Assembly: GCA_947497265.1 (NCBI GenBank) | Contig: CANMFP010000001.1 | Span: 682,001 to 746,000, forward strand | DNA length: 64,000 nt | Reading direction: 5' to 3' | Source of the DNA: an uncultured Isoptericola sp. | GTDB taxonomy: Bacteria; Actinomycetota; Actinomycetes; Actinomycetales; Cellulomonadaceae | Shown: piece by piece, positions 7,798 through 15,212 of the stretch | Layout of the letters: every line of letters begins with the position of its first letter | How positions within the stretch are numbered: position 1 is the stretch's first letter | Program-made: the position numbers and the translations under genes | The notes under the pieces: generated by a model | Seen by the model: the letters and a program-made list of their open reading frames with translations, nothing else | What the model was told of the DNA's origin: nothing | Database searches by the model: none

Positions 7798-9177
7798 TCA
7801 TCGCGGTCCGGTCGTGAGCTCGACGAGCTGGGGTCCCGCGGCGGCAGGTTCCGCGGGAGCGGTCCCGCAGCACGCACCGCCGGTGAGCTCGTCCTCGCCC
7901 GCCAGGTCCGACGAGCAGACGCCGGTCGCGGGCAGCACCAGCTCCACGGCGTCCGCCGCGGCGCGGTCGCCCGCGAGCGCGGCGGCCACGGAACGCACCT
8001 GCTCGTAGCCCGTGGCGAGCAGGAAGGTCGGCGCCCGGCCGTAGGACTTCATGCCGACCAGGTAGAAGCCCTCGTCGGGATGCGCCAGGACGCTCTCGCC
8101 GTGGGGTTCCACGCTCCCGCAGGAGTGCAGGTTGGGGTCGATGAGGGGCGCGAGCCGTGCCGGGGCCTCGACCACGTCGTCCAGGTCGAGCCGGACCTCG
8201 CGCAGCATGTCGAGGTCCGGGCGGAACCCGGTGGCTGCCGAGATCACGTCGACGCGAGCCTCGAACGGGCCCTCCTCGCGAGCGCCCTGCGCCCGTCCGA
8301 CGCCGGAGACCACGACCTGCCCGTCGGCCGCGGTAAGGCGCTCGATCGTCGTCCGGGTCCACAGCTCGAGCCGACCGGCCTCGACGGCCTCGCGCAGCCG
8401 GGTCCCGAGGAGCCCTCGGGCCGGCAGCTCGTCGTCGGTGCCCCCGCCGAAGAGGCGCCGCGGGGACCCGCCACGGATGGCCCAGACGACCTCGGTGCCC
8501 GGCACCTCCTCGGCCAGGCGGGTGAGCGCGAGCAGCGTGTTGGCCGCGGAGTGCCCCATCCCGACCACGAGGGTCCGGCGTCCGGCGAAGCGCTCGCGGT
8601 CCCGGCCCAGCACGTCGGGCAGCGGCCCCGCGAGGTACGGCGCCGCCTCGTGCTCGCCCACGGCGGGCAGCCCGCTGCCGCCGAGCGGGTTCGGCTGCCC
8701 GTAGGTGCCGGAGGCGTCGACGACGGCGGCGGCCAGCACGTCGCGCGTGCCGCCGTCGGACTCGGTGCGCACCAGCCAGGGCCGGCGCTCGCGCCCGAGC
8801 GACCGCGTGCGGTCGGCGCCCTCGCGCGCGACGGCGGTCACGCGGGTGCCGTAGCGGACGCGGTCGGCCAGGGCGGGAGTCGCGGCGAGCGGCGCGAGGT
8901 AGTCGCGCACCAGGTCCTGCCCGGTGGGCAGAGTGTCCAGGTCCGGCTCGCGCCAGGAGCTGTCGGCGTCGAGCAGGCGGCGGGCGGCCGGGTCGAGACA
9001 GTAGCGCCAGGGCGAGAACAGTCGTACGTGGCCCCAGTCGCCGACGGCGGCCCCGGGACCCGCTCCTGCCTCCAGCACCAGCGGTTCGAGCCCGCGCTCC
9101 AGCAGGTGTGCCGCGGCGGCGAGCCCTACGGGTCCCGCGCCGATCACCACGACCGGGTGCTGCGTCGTCGTCTCCAT
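7798..9177 (-). CDS. ArsO-like FAD/NAD(P)-dependent flavoprotein monooxygenase
   Basis: A 459-residue flavoprotein: FAD-binding VVVIGAGPVGLAAAAHLLERG at the N-terminus, a mid-protein NAD(P) motif LVVGMGHSAANTL, and SAATGFRPDLDML near residue 320, as in class B-like monooxygenases. The family is known next to arsR in actinobacterial ars loci as ArsO. The last 60 residues carry cysteines (VCSS, then ACCGT) not part of the flavin fold, a possible arsenical-binding tail. The ATG at 9177 has GAGGGAG upstream. It is divergent from arsR at 9258 and shares its promoter region. Confidence 0.8.
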   Translation of the reverse strand: METTTQHPVVVIGAGPVGLAAAAHLLERGLEPLVLEAGAGPGAAVGDWGHVRLFSPWRYCLDPAARRLLDADSSWREPDLDTLPTGQDLVRDYLAPLAATPALADRVRYGTRVTAVAREGADRTRSLGRERRPWLVRTESDGGTRDVLAAAVVDASGTYGQPNPLGGSGLPAVGEHEAAPYLAGPLPDVLGRDRERFAGRRTLVVGMGHSAANTLLALTRLAEEVPGTEVVWAIRGGSPRRLFGGGTDDELPARGLLGTRLREAVEAGRLELWTRTTIERLTAADGQVVVSGVGRAQGAREEGPFEARVDVISAATGFRPDLDMLREVRLDLDDVVEAPARLAPLIDPNLHSCGSVEPHGESVLAHPDEGFYLVGMKSYGRAPTFLLATGYEQVRSVAAALAGDRAAADAVELVLPATGVCSSDLAGEDELTGGACCGTAPAEPAAAGPQLVELTTGPR

Positions 9178-9196
9178 GCCACACTCCCTCATCGAC

Positions 9197-9239
9197 AAAC
9201 TTCAATGTGTCGGGTGCAACGTATCCATAAACTTCGATG
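9197..9239. promoter_or_regulatory. Paired ArsR-type sites between arsO-like and arsR genes
   Basis: AAACTTCAATG (9197-9207) and AAACTTCGATG (9229-9239) are near-identical direct repeats 32 bases apart, about three helical turns. They lie in the 80-base divergent promoter region and overlap the region where both promoters must sit. Regulation of both genes by the adjacent ArsR is likely. Confidence 0.6.
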
Positions 9240-9257
9240 CATGGCAACATAGGGGGC

Positions 9258-9614
9258 ATGACGACTCCGCTCCCGCTCACGTCGGAGCCCCTCGCACCAG
9301 AAGGGTGCTGCACGCCGGTGCGCGCCGCCGTCGGCGCCGAGGAGGCCCAGCGGCTCGCCCGCGTCTTCAAGGCGCTCGGCGACCCCACGCGGGTGCGCCT
9401 GCTGTCCACCGTCGCCGCGGCGTCCGACGGCGAAGCCTGCGTCTGCGACCTCACCGCGCCCGTCGGCCTGAGCCAGCCGACGGTCAGCCATCACCTGAAG
9501 ATCCTCGTCGACGCCGGGCTGCTCACCCGCACGCAGCGCGGTCGCTGGTCCTACTACGCAGCCGTCCCCGGAGCGCTCGACCGCCTCGCCGACACCCTGC
9601 GCGACCTGGGCTGA
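9258..9614 (+). CDS. arsR: ArsR family arsenic-responsive repressor
   Basis: A 118-residue winged-helix repressor: LARVFKALGDPTRVRLLSTVAA, then the metal-site motif EACVCDLTAPVGLSQPTVSHHLKIL, and GRWSYYAAVPGAL. An additional CC pair sits near the N-terminus (EGCCTPV). An upstream in-frame ATG at 9237 lies inside the operator repeat; the 9258 ATG has AGGGGG directly upstream and is preferred. It probably represses itself and the divergent flavoprotein. Confidence 0.92.
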   Translation: MTTPLPLTSEPLAPEGCCTPVRAAVGAEEAQRLARVFKALGDPTRVRLLSTVAAASDGEACVCDLTAPVGLSQPTVSHHLKILVDAGLLTRTQRGRWSYYAAVPGALDRLADTLRDLG

Positions 9615-9616
9615 GC

Positions 9617-9655
9617 GCGGTCGTGGGCCGTCCCCCTGCGACGCCCCACGACCGC
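9617..9655. terminator. Hairpin between convergent arsR and wall-protein genes
   Basis: GCGGTCGTGGG (9617-9627) pairs perfectly with CCCACGACCGC (9645-9655) around a 17-base loop, two bases after the arsR stop and before the 3' end of the gene on the other strand. It can serve both directions. Confidence 0.65.
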
Positions 9656-9677
9656 ACCGCATCCGCGGAAGGTGGTG

Positions 9678-11048
9678 TCAGCCGACGTGCAGCCGTCGAC
9701 GTCGTGAGGCGAGCGCAGCGCCCGCCATGATCAGCAGCAGGGCCAGGACGGCGAGCTGACCGGAGCTCGCGCCGGTCGTCGCCAGCGCTTCCGCACCCGT
9801 CGTGCCCGACGCCGCGACCGTCACCATGCCCGGGCTCTCGCCCTGGACGGTTCCCGTCACGCCGCCGGACGGCCCGGTCACCGGCGCGGAGCCAGGGCCG
9901 GATTCCGTGCCGTCACCAAGATCTGCCCCCGGACCGTCGCCGTCACCCGGATCGGCACCAGGGTCCGTACCGTCACCGGGGTCTGTCCCCGGACCGTCGC
10001 CGTCACCGGGGTCGGCGGACGTCCCGTTCTCGAGGAGGTCGTCGACGATGCCGTCCTCGGCGAGGACGTCGTCCACCACGGCGACGAGGTCGAGCTCGAG
10101 CAGGTCCGTGACCGTCTGGTCGACGTCGTTGCGGAGCTCGTCCACCAGGCCGTCCGTGACGCCGTCCTCCGGCTCGTCCGGGCCGACGACGTCGTCGACC
10201 AGCCCGTCCTCACCGATCGCGCCGCCGACCAGATCCTCGACCTGACCGTCGGTACCGAGCGCCTCGTCGACCGCTCCGCCCGCGTCCACGACGTCCGCGA
10301 CAGCCGTGTCCACACCGCCGTCCTCCAGCACGTCGTCCACGACGCCGTCCTCGGCCACGACGTCGTCCACGACCGCCTCGACGTCACCCGCCAGGGCGTC
10401 GTCGACCGTCGCGTCGACATCGTCGACGGCTGCCGCCACGAGGCCGTCCGTCACGCCCTCCTCCGGCTCGTCCGGGCCGACGACGTCGTCGACCAGCCCG
10501 TCCTCACCGACGACGTCGTCGACCGGCCCTTCGACGGCACCGTCCGTCCCGACCGCCTCGTCGACGGTGGCCGTGGTCTCGACGACGTCCTCGACGGCGG
10601 CGTCGGCCCCGCCGTCCTCGAGAGCATCGTCCACGACGCCGTCCTCGGCAACGACGTCGTCCACGGCCGCCTCGACGTCACCCGAGGTGACGTCCTCGAC
10701 CGTCTGGCTGACGTCCTCCGCCACGACGTCCACGACGTCGTCCGTGGTGGTCTCGCTCGGCTCCTCGGCGCCGACGAGGTCGTCCACCGGGCCGTCCTCG
10801 CCGACGAGGTCGTCGACGACGGTCTCGACCGGCTGGGTGTCGACCTCGGGGAGGTCCACGGGCGTGTCCAAGGACGCGTCCGACAGCTCCTCCGAGACCT
10901 CTTCGAGGTTCAGGTCGACCGAGGTGTCCTCGCCGATCTCGACGTCGACGACGTCGTCCTCCGCAGCATGGGCCGAGTAGGCCCCGGCGACCACGAGGCC
11001 GCCTGTGACAAGCACTGCTTGCAGCACTCGTCGCGCGTTCGTACGCAT
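9678..11048 (-). CDS. Secreted acidic repeat protein with LPXTG-like wall anchor
   Basis: A 456-residue surface protein. Residues 1-29 are a signal peptide ending AHAAE. Residues 30-340 are extremely acidic and built from DDVVxEDGVVDD-type units arranged in an exact 98-residue super-repeat. Residues about 343-400 are a Gly/Asp/Pro-rich spacer with DPGDG units. The C-terminus has LATTG (residues 422-426), a hydrophobic segment and SRRRR, the layout of a sortase substrate with Ala in place of Pro. AGGAG precedes the ATG. No known binding domain is recognised; a calcium- or cation-binding wall spacer is a guess from composition. Confidence 0.75.
   Translation of the reverse strand: MRTNARRVLQAVLVTGGLVVAGAYSAHAAEDDVVDVEIGEDTSVDLNLEEVSEELSDASLDTPVDLPEVDTQPVETVVDDLVGEDGPVDDLVGAEEPSETTTDDVVDVVAEDVSQTVEDVTSGDVEAAVDDVVAEDGVVDDALEDGGADAAVEDVVETTATVDEAVGTDGAVEGPVDDVVGEDGLVDDVVGPDEPEEGVTDGLVAAAVDDVDATVDDALAGDVEAVVDDVVAEDGVVDDVLEDGGVDTAVADVVDAGGAVDEALGTDGQVEDLVGGAIGEDGLVDDVVGPDEPEDGVTDGLVDELRNDVDQTVTDLLELDLVAVVDDVLAEDGIVDDLLENGTSADPGDGDGPGTDPGDGTDPGADPGDGDGPGADLGDGTESGPGSAPVTGPSGGVTGTVQGESPGMVTVAASGTTGAEALATTGASSGQLAVLALLLIMAGAALASRRRRLHVG
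10023..10682 (-). repeat. Tandem 294-base (98-residue) repeats in the wall protein
   Basis: Residues 123-220 and 221-318 of the encoded protein align without gaps, and a third copy is cut off after about 24 residues (319-342). The DNA is repeated with the same 294-base period. A more diverged partial unit precedes residue 123. Recombination between units could change protein length. Confidence 0.8.
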
Positions 11049-11131
11049 GGTTGTCTCCTGCCGTGTGACGTGGGAGCAGACGGCGGACGCCGCCCGCAGC
11101 AGGTCGCGCTCAGTGGCGCGACGTGGCCACG

Positions 11132-12523
11132 TCAGGCAGGAGAGACGGAGATCTCGGCGTAGGGCACCGGCAGCGGTGCGAACGTTACGGGAGCGGGGAC
11201 CAGCCAGTGGCCGGCCCCGGCCCGCGACGCCGAGACGAGCTGTGCGACGAGGTCGCCGCTGCCCGCGCCTCCGCGCACGGAGCTGGAGGAGCTGCAGCCA
11301 CCCGTGGTGACGGCGTCGCTCAGAGCGTCGGGGGCGCCGGCCTGGTCGGGCGCGGCGGTCGCGTCGTGCTCGGCGGTCGGGGCCAGGCCCATCAAGGCCG
11401 AGTCCACCGGGTCCATCACCGTGCCGAGCCAGGCGACGGACGGCGCGGCCGGTGTCGCCGGCACGTCGACCGTCCGGACGGCGTCGGTCTCGGCAGACGG
11501 TTCCCGGTCGGTGGGCGAGGTCCGGTCGGCGGACGGTGCCCGGTCGGCCGCGAGGGCCGGGACATCGGCGTCAGGGGCCGCAGGAACGATCACGCCGGGT
11601 TCGACGACGGGGCGCACCGGACGCACCACGGGCTCCACGACGGGGTCGACCAGGTCCAGTACGGGGTCGGTCACCGGGGCGACGGCATCGACGACCGGGC
11701 GCACCACGGGCCGGACCAGGTCGACGACAGGTCTGACGACGGGGTCGACCACCGGCGCGAGCACCGGGGCGGTCGCGCTGGTCACGGGGCGGAGCGCCGT
11801 GCCGACCGCGTCGGTCACCGGGCGCAGCGGTTCGGTCACGGGCTCGGTGACGCTCTCCACCACCTCGCCGGTCGACCCGGTCAGCGGAGCGAGGCCGTCG
11901 GTCACCGGCTCGACGACGGCCCCGAGCGTCCCACCGACCTTCTCGGTGACCGGTGCGACCACCTCGCCGGTCACCGTGTCGAGGAGGTCTCCGGCCGGGC
12001 CGGACGTCGTCTCGGCAGGGCCCGAGGTCTCGGAAGGCTCGGGGTCGGTGGCCGGCTCCTCGTCAGGCTTCGAGGCCGGCTCCTCGTCGGGCTTCGGGGC
12101 CGGCTCCTCGTCAGGCTTCGAGGCCGGCTCCTCATCGGGCTTCGGGGCCGCCTTCGCGGGCTCCTCGTCGGGCTTCGCGACCGGCTTCTCCGCCGCCCTC
12201 TCGACCGGCTTCTCCGCCGGCTCCTCAGCGCGCGGCGCGACCTTCTCGGTCACCTTCCCCAGCGTCTTGCCGACGGGCTCGGTGACCTTCTCGACGGTCT
12301 TGCCGACCGTGTCCAGCAGCGGGTCGGTGACACGATCGGTCGTGGTCTCCACGACCCCCGCGAGGAGTCCGTCCCGAGAGCGCTCGTCGGCTCCGCCGTC
12401 GTCCGCCGAAGCGCTCGTGGCGAGGCAGAGGCCGGTCGCGACCGTCCCGAGGGCGACCCCGAGGGCGCGCAGCGTCCAGCGCCGCGGGCTCGTCGCCCCC
12501 GTGCTGCCGCCAGCGTCCGTCAT
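11132..12523 (-). CDS. Secreted Pro/Val-rich repeat protein
   Basis: A 463-residue exported protein from the ATG at 12523 (AGGGGG seven bases upstream); a longer reading to 12592 lacks a ribosome site. Residues about 15-42 form a signal peptide ending SASA. Then follow VGKTVEKVTEPVGK-type units, four KPDEEPA repeats, and a long stretch of PVxDPVVxPV repeats. The final 60 residues include GGCSSSSSV and a hydrophobic tail segment, but no sorting signal is seen. It is encoded directly upstream of the LPXTG-like protein in the same direction, so both may be parts of one surface structure. Function unknown. Confidence 0.65.
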   Translation of the reverse strand: MTDAGGSTGATSPRRWTLRALGVALGTVATGLCLATSASADDGGADERSRDGLLAGVVETTTDRVTDPLLDTVGKTVEKVTEPVGKTLGKVTEKVAPRAEEPAEKPVERAAEKPVAKPDEEPAKAAPKPDEEPASKPDEEPAPKPDEEPASKPDEEPATDPEPSETSGPAETTSGPAGDLLDTVTGEVVAPVTEKVGGTLGAVVEPVTDGLAPLTGSTGEVVESVTEPVTEPLRPVTDAVGTALRPVTSATAPVLAPVVDPVVRPVVDLVRPVVRPVVDAVAPVTDPVLDLVDPVVEPVVRPVRPVVEPGVIVPAAPDADVPALAADRAPSADRTSPTDREPSAETDAVRTVDVPATPAAPSVAWLGTVMDPVDSALMGLAPTAEHDATAAPDQAGAPDALSDAVTTGGCSSSSSVRGGAGSGDLVAQLVSASRAGAGHWLVPAPVTFAPLPVPYAEISVSPA

Positions 12524-12605
12524 CTCGGTGCCCCCTGCTCTCCCGACCGTGACGTGTCCCACTCTGGGGTCGCACGTCGCATCGCGCAACATCGGCGGGC
12601 CGGAA

Positions 12606-14003
12606 TCAGCGGGTCATCAGCGGAGCACGCTCCGGGAGAGCGTCCAGGCGGTCCGCCGTCGTCGTGGCGCAGGCGGCCAGCTCGCCGGCGATCTCCGCGC
12701 TGAGCCCCAGGTAGGCGGCCGGGTCGATGAGCTCGTCCAGCTCGGCCCGGTCGAAGGCCCCGGAGACCGTCGGCTCGTCGAGCAACATCTCCACGAACGG
12801 CGTCGTGGACGTCGCGGCAGCCTGGGCGACGTCGAACACGACGTCGTGCGCCTTCTGCCGCCCGATCTTCTCCCCGAGGGCCAGCATCAGCGACTCCGAG
12901 CCGATCATGCCCGCCGAGAGACTGATGTTGTCCCGCATGCGGGACGGGTCGAGCACCAGCCCGCCCACGATGACCTCCATCCGCGCGAGCATGTCCCCCG
13001 CCAGGACGGCGGCCGACGCCGCCACGTCCTCCAGCAGCGCCGTCATCGCGCCGTTGGCCTCCTGGTCGTGCAGCATCGACTCCAGCGCCGGGGCGGCCAG
13101 CGCCCGGAGCTCCGCGGACATCGTCAGCAGGTCCAGCGCGAGCTGCGGGTTGCGCTTGTGCGGCATGGTCGACGACCCGACGGTGCCCTCGGGCACCGGC
13201 TCGAACGCCTCGGCGAACTCGGGCTGCATGAGGGCGTAGACGTCCTTGGCGATCTTGCCGACGGTGCCCGCGAGCTGCGCGAGGACGAGCACGAGCTCGA
13301 CGATCCCGTCGTTGATCGACCGCGACGGGACGCGCATCGGGTGCAGGCCGAGCCGGTGCGCCACCCCGGCCTCGATGACCCTGCCCGCCTCACCGAACGA
13401 GGCGAACGTCCCGGCCGCACCACCCATGAGGACGCAGAACAGCCGGTCGTCGAGGCGTTCGAGGCGCTCGGTGTGCGCCACGAGCTGGTCGATCCACACG
13501 GCGACCTTGAAACCGAACGTCACCGGCACGGCATGCTGGGAGTGGGTCCGGCCGGCCATCGGCAGGTCGGCCGACCGCTCGGCGAGCCCTGACGCGGAGC
13601 GCAGCACCCGGGAGAGCTGGCGCAGCAGCAGCCGGTGCGCGTCGCGCAGCACCAGCACGTCTGCGGTCTGCGTGATGTTCTGCGTCGTGGCACCCCAGTG
13701 CACCCAGCCGCCGTGCTTGGCGCCGACGGCGCGGGCGAACTCCTCGATGAGCGGCACCAGCGGGTGGCTGGCCTCCGCTGTCGCGGCGAGGACCCGCTTG
13801 ATGTCGAGCTTCTCGATGCGGGCGGTCAGCGCGATCGCCCGGGCCGACTCCTGCGGGACGAGGCCCGCGTCAGCCTCCGCGAGCGCCAGTGCGGCCTCGA
13901 CGTCGAGCCGGGCCTGCCAGCGGTTCTCCCGCGTGAAGAGCGGGGCGATCCCCGGGTCGGGCACGCGACCCTCGGTGAAACGGCCGAACGGTGCGACGAT
14001 CAC
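12606..14003 (-). CDS. Fumarase/aspartase superfamily lyase (adenylosuccinate lyase / PcaB-like)
   Basis: A 465-residue lyase. The superfamily signature GSSTMPHKRNP is at about residue 280, with HWGATTQNITQTAD (substrate loop) and GRTHSQHAVPVTFG earlier. The overall arrangement fits adenylosuccinate lyase and 3-carboxy-cis,cis-muconate cycloisomerase equally; no protocatechuate or purine genes are adjacent to decide. GTG at 14003 is chosen because AAGGAGG lies four bases upstream, whereas the ATG at 14024 has no ribosome site. Confidence 0.85.
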   Translation of the reverse strand: MIVAPFGRFTEGRVPDPGIAPLFTRENRWQARLDVEAALALAEADAGLVPQESARAIALTARIEKLDIKRVLAATAEASHPLVPLIEEFARAVGAKHGGWVHWGATTQNITQTADVLVLRDAHRLLLRQLSRVLRSASGLAERSADLPMAGRTHSQHAVPVTFGFKVAVWIDQLVAHTERLERLDDRLFCVLMGGAAGTFASFGEAGRVIEAGVAHRLGLHPMRVPSRSINDGIVELVLVLAQLAGTVGKIAKDVYALMQPEFAEAFEPVPEGTVGSSTMPHKRNPQLALDLLTMSAELRALAAPALESMLHDQEANGAMTALLEDVAASAAVLAGDMLARMEVIVGGLVLDPSRMRDNISLSAGMIGSESLMLALGEKIGRQKAHDVVFDVAQAAATSTTPFVEMLLDEPTVSGAFDRAELDELIDPAAYLGLSAEIAGELAACATTTADRLDALPERAPLMTR

Positions 14004-14173
14004 TGTTCCTCCTTGGCCCGCCACCCGGCCGACGGCGGGCCGCCGGCGTAGAGCAGCATGATCGTCCTCATTCCCGCCGAAAGCGAGCCCCGACCGGCAC
14101 GGTCCTGCGCCTCGTACGCACGGAGGGAGCCGGCACGAACCGGGCGATCACTACGTGCGCCAGGCCGCGTCGG

Positions 14174-14779
14174 TCAGCCTCGCAGCAGTGCCGGCCGGTC
14201 AGGGTGGTCGGAGCGGACGACGACGTCGGCCACGCGCTCGGGGGCGCTCTCACGCCGGTAGCGCCCGTACGCGACCAGGGTCCAGGCGTCCTCGAGCGGG
14301 GTGTTGCGGGTCTCTGTCGCGGGCCGCAGGGCGAGGTGGACGGTCAGGTCGACGTCGAGGCCCTTGCCGAGGGTCAACGACCCGTCGAGCACGACGACGG
14401 TGCCGGGCAGGGCGTCGACGCGGTCGGCGCGCGTGGACCGGTCGGTCGCCGGGTCCCGCAGCGTGGGCAGCCACCGACCCTGCCGCACCACGGACGTGAG
14501 GACCTCCCGGTTGAGGCCGTCGACGTCGATCCACTCGTCGAGCAGCGCGTCCGGGTCACGGTGGCCGCGCTCCAGCCGCAGCGACGCGGGCCGCCAGAAG
14601 TCTCGCGTCCGCACGCGTGCCACGGGGCGTCCGGCCGTCCGCAGCGGGCCGGCCAGTGCGTCCGCGAGCGCCTCGGGCCGGGTCGAGGGGTGCCCGTCGA
14701 CCAGGAGCCGCACCGGGCGCTCGGCGGGGCGCGCCAGGACCAGGCCGACGACGTGGTCCACCACGCCGTCGGGCGTCAT
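14174..14779 (-). CDS. Uridine kinase-like protein with degenerate P-loop
   Basis: About 201 residues. The layout (VRLLVDGHPSTRPEALADAL at the N-terminus, ARVRTRDFWRPASLRLERG, VVVLDGSLTLG, then AYGRYRRESAPERVADVVVRSD) follows actinobacterial uridine kinase-like proteins, but the Walker A lysine/glycine pattern is lost (DGHPSTRPE in place of DGxxGSGKT). It may bind but not hydrolyse nucleotide, or act differently. A GTG at 14790 is an alternative start. Confidence 0.6.
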   Translation of the reverse strand: MTPDGVVDHVVGLVLARPAERPVRLLVDGHPSTRPEALADALAGPLRTAGRPVARVRTRDFWRPASLRLERGHRDPDALLDEWIDVDGLNREVLTSVVRQGRWLPTLRDPATDRSTRADRVDALPGTVVVLDGSLTLGKGLDVDLTVHLALRPATETRNTPLEDAWTLVAYGRYRRESAPERVADVVVRSDHPDRPALLRG

Positions 14780-14843
14780 CGGCTCGGCACGCACCGGCCC
14801 AGTCTCCCAGGCCCGGTCGGCGGCCCCGCCTGCTGCGGAGCGT

Positions 14844-15212
14844 TCAGCGCGCGTGCTCGACGCAGCGCGTCGCCGCCGGGCGGGCGTCCAGGCGCCCGGT
14901 CGGGATCTCGCGCCCGCACACCTCGCACACGCCGTACGTGCCGGCGGCGACCCGGTCGAGCGCAGCGAGCAGCTCGTCCCGTTCGACGGCGGCCTCCGCG
15001 GCCAGGGCCGCCGCCTGCTGCCGCTCCCACGCGAGGGTCGACCCCTCCGGGTCGTGCTCGTCGTCGACGTTCTCGTCCCGGACCACCCCGACGATGTCGG
15101 CCACGAGCCGCTCCTGGGCCGCGATCCGCGCCTCGACCTCCGCGAGACGTGACCGCAGCCGCGCCACCGGGCCGGCCCGACCGCCGTCGGGCACGCCGTC
15201 CTCAGAAGCCAC
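14844..15212 (-). CDS. TraR/DksA-type zinc finger protein
   Basis: A 122-residue protein with a central coiled-coil-like acidic/Glu-rich region (LAEVEARIAAQERLVADIV, about residues 25-45) and the C4 zinc finger YGVCEVCGREIPTGRLDARPAATRCVEH near the C-terminus. DksA/TraR proteins enter the RNA polymerase secondary channel; small actinobacterial members are of unknown role. The GTG start lies inside the end of the upstream amidohydrolase gene, indicating one transcript. Confidence 0.85.
   Translation of the reverse strand: MASEDGVPDGGRAGPVARLRSRLAEVEARIAAQERLVADIVGVVRDENVDDEHDPEGSTLAWERQQAAALAAEAAVERDELLAALDRVAAGTYGVCEVCGREIPTGRLDARPAATRCVEHAR

Noticed and set aside
9678-10700. Regular repeats considered as a CRISPR array
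   Set aside because: The period is 294 bases, in frame with a protein, and there are no unique spacers.
9787-10980. Thr/Ser-rich plus-strand frames opposite the acidic wall protein, at first suggesting a mucin-like protein
   Set aside because: They are the complement of GAC/GTC/GAG repeat codons; only the minus strand gives signal peptide, sorting signal and ribosome site.
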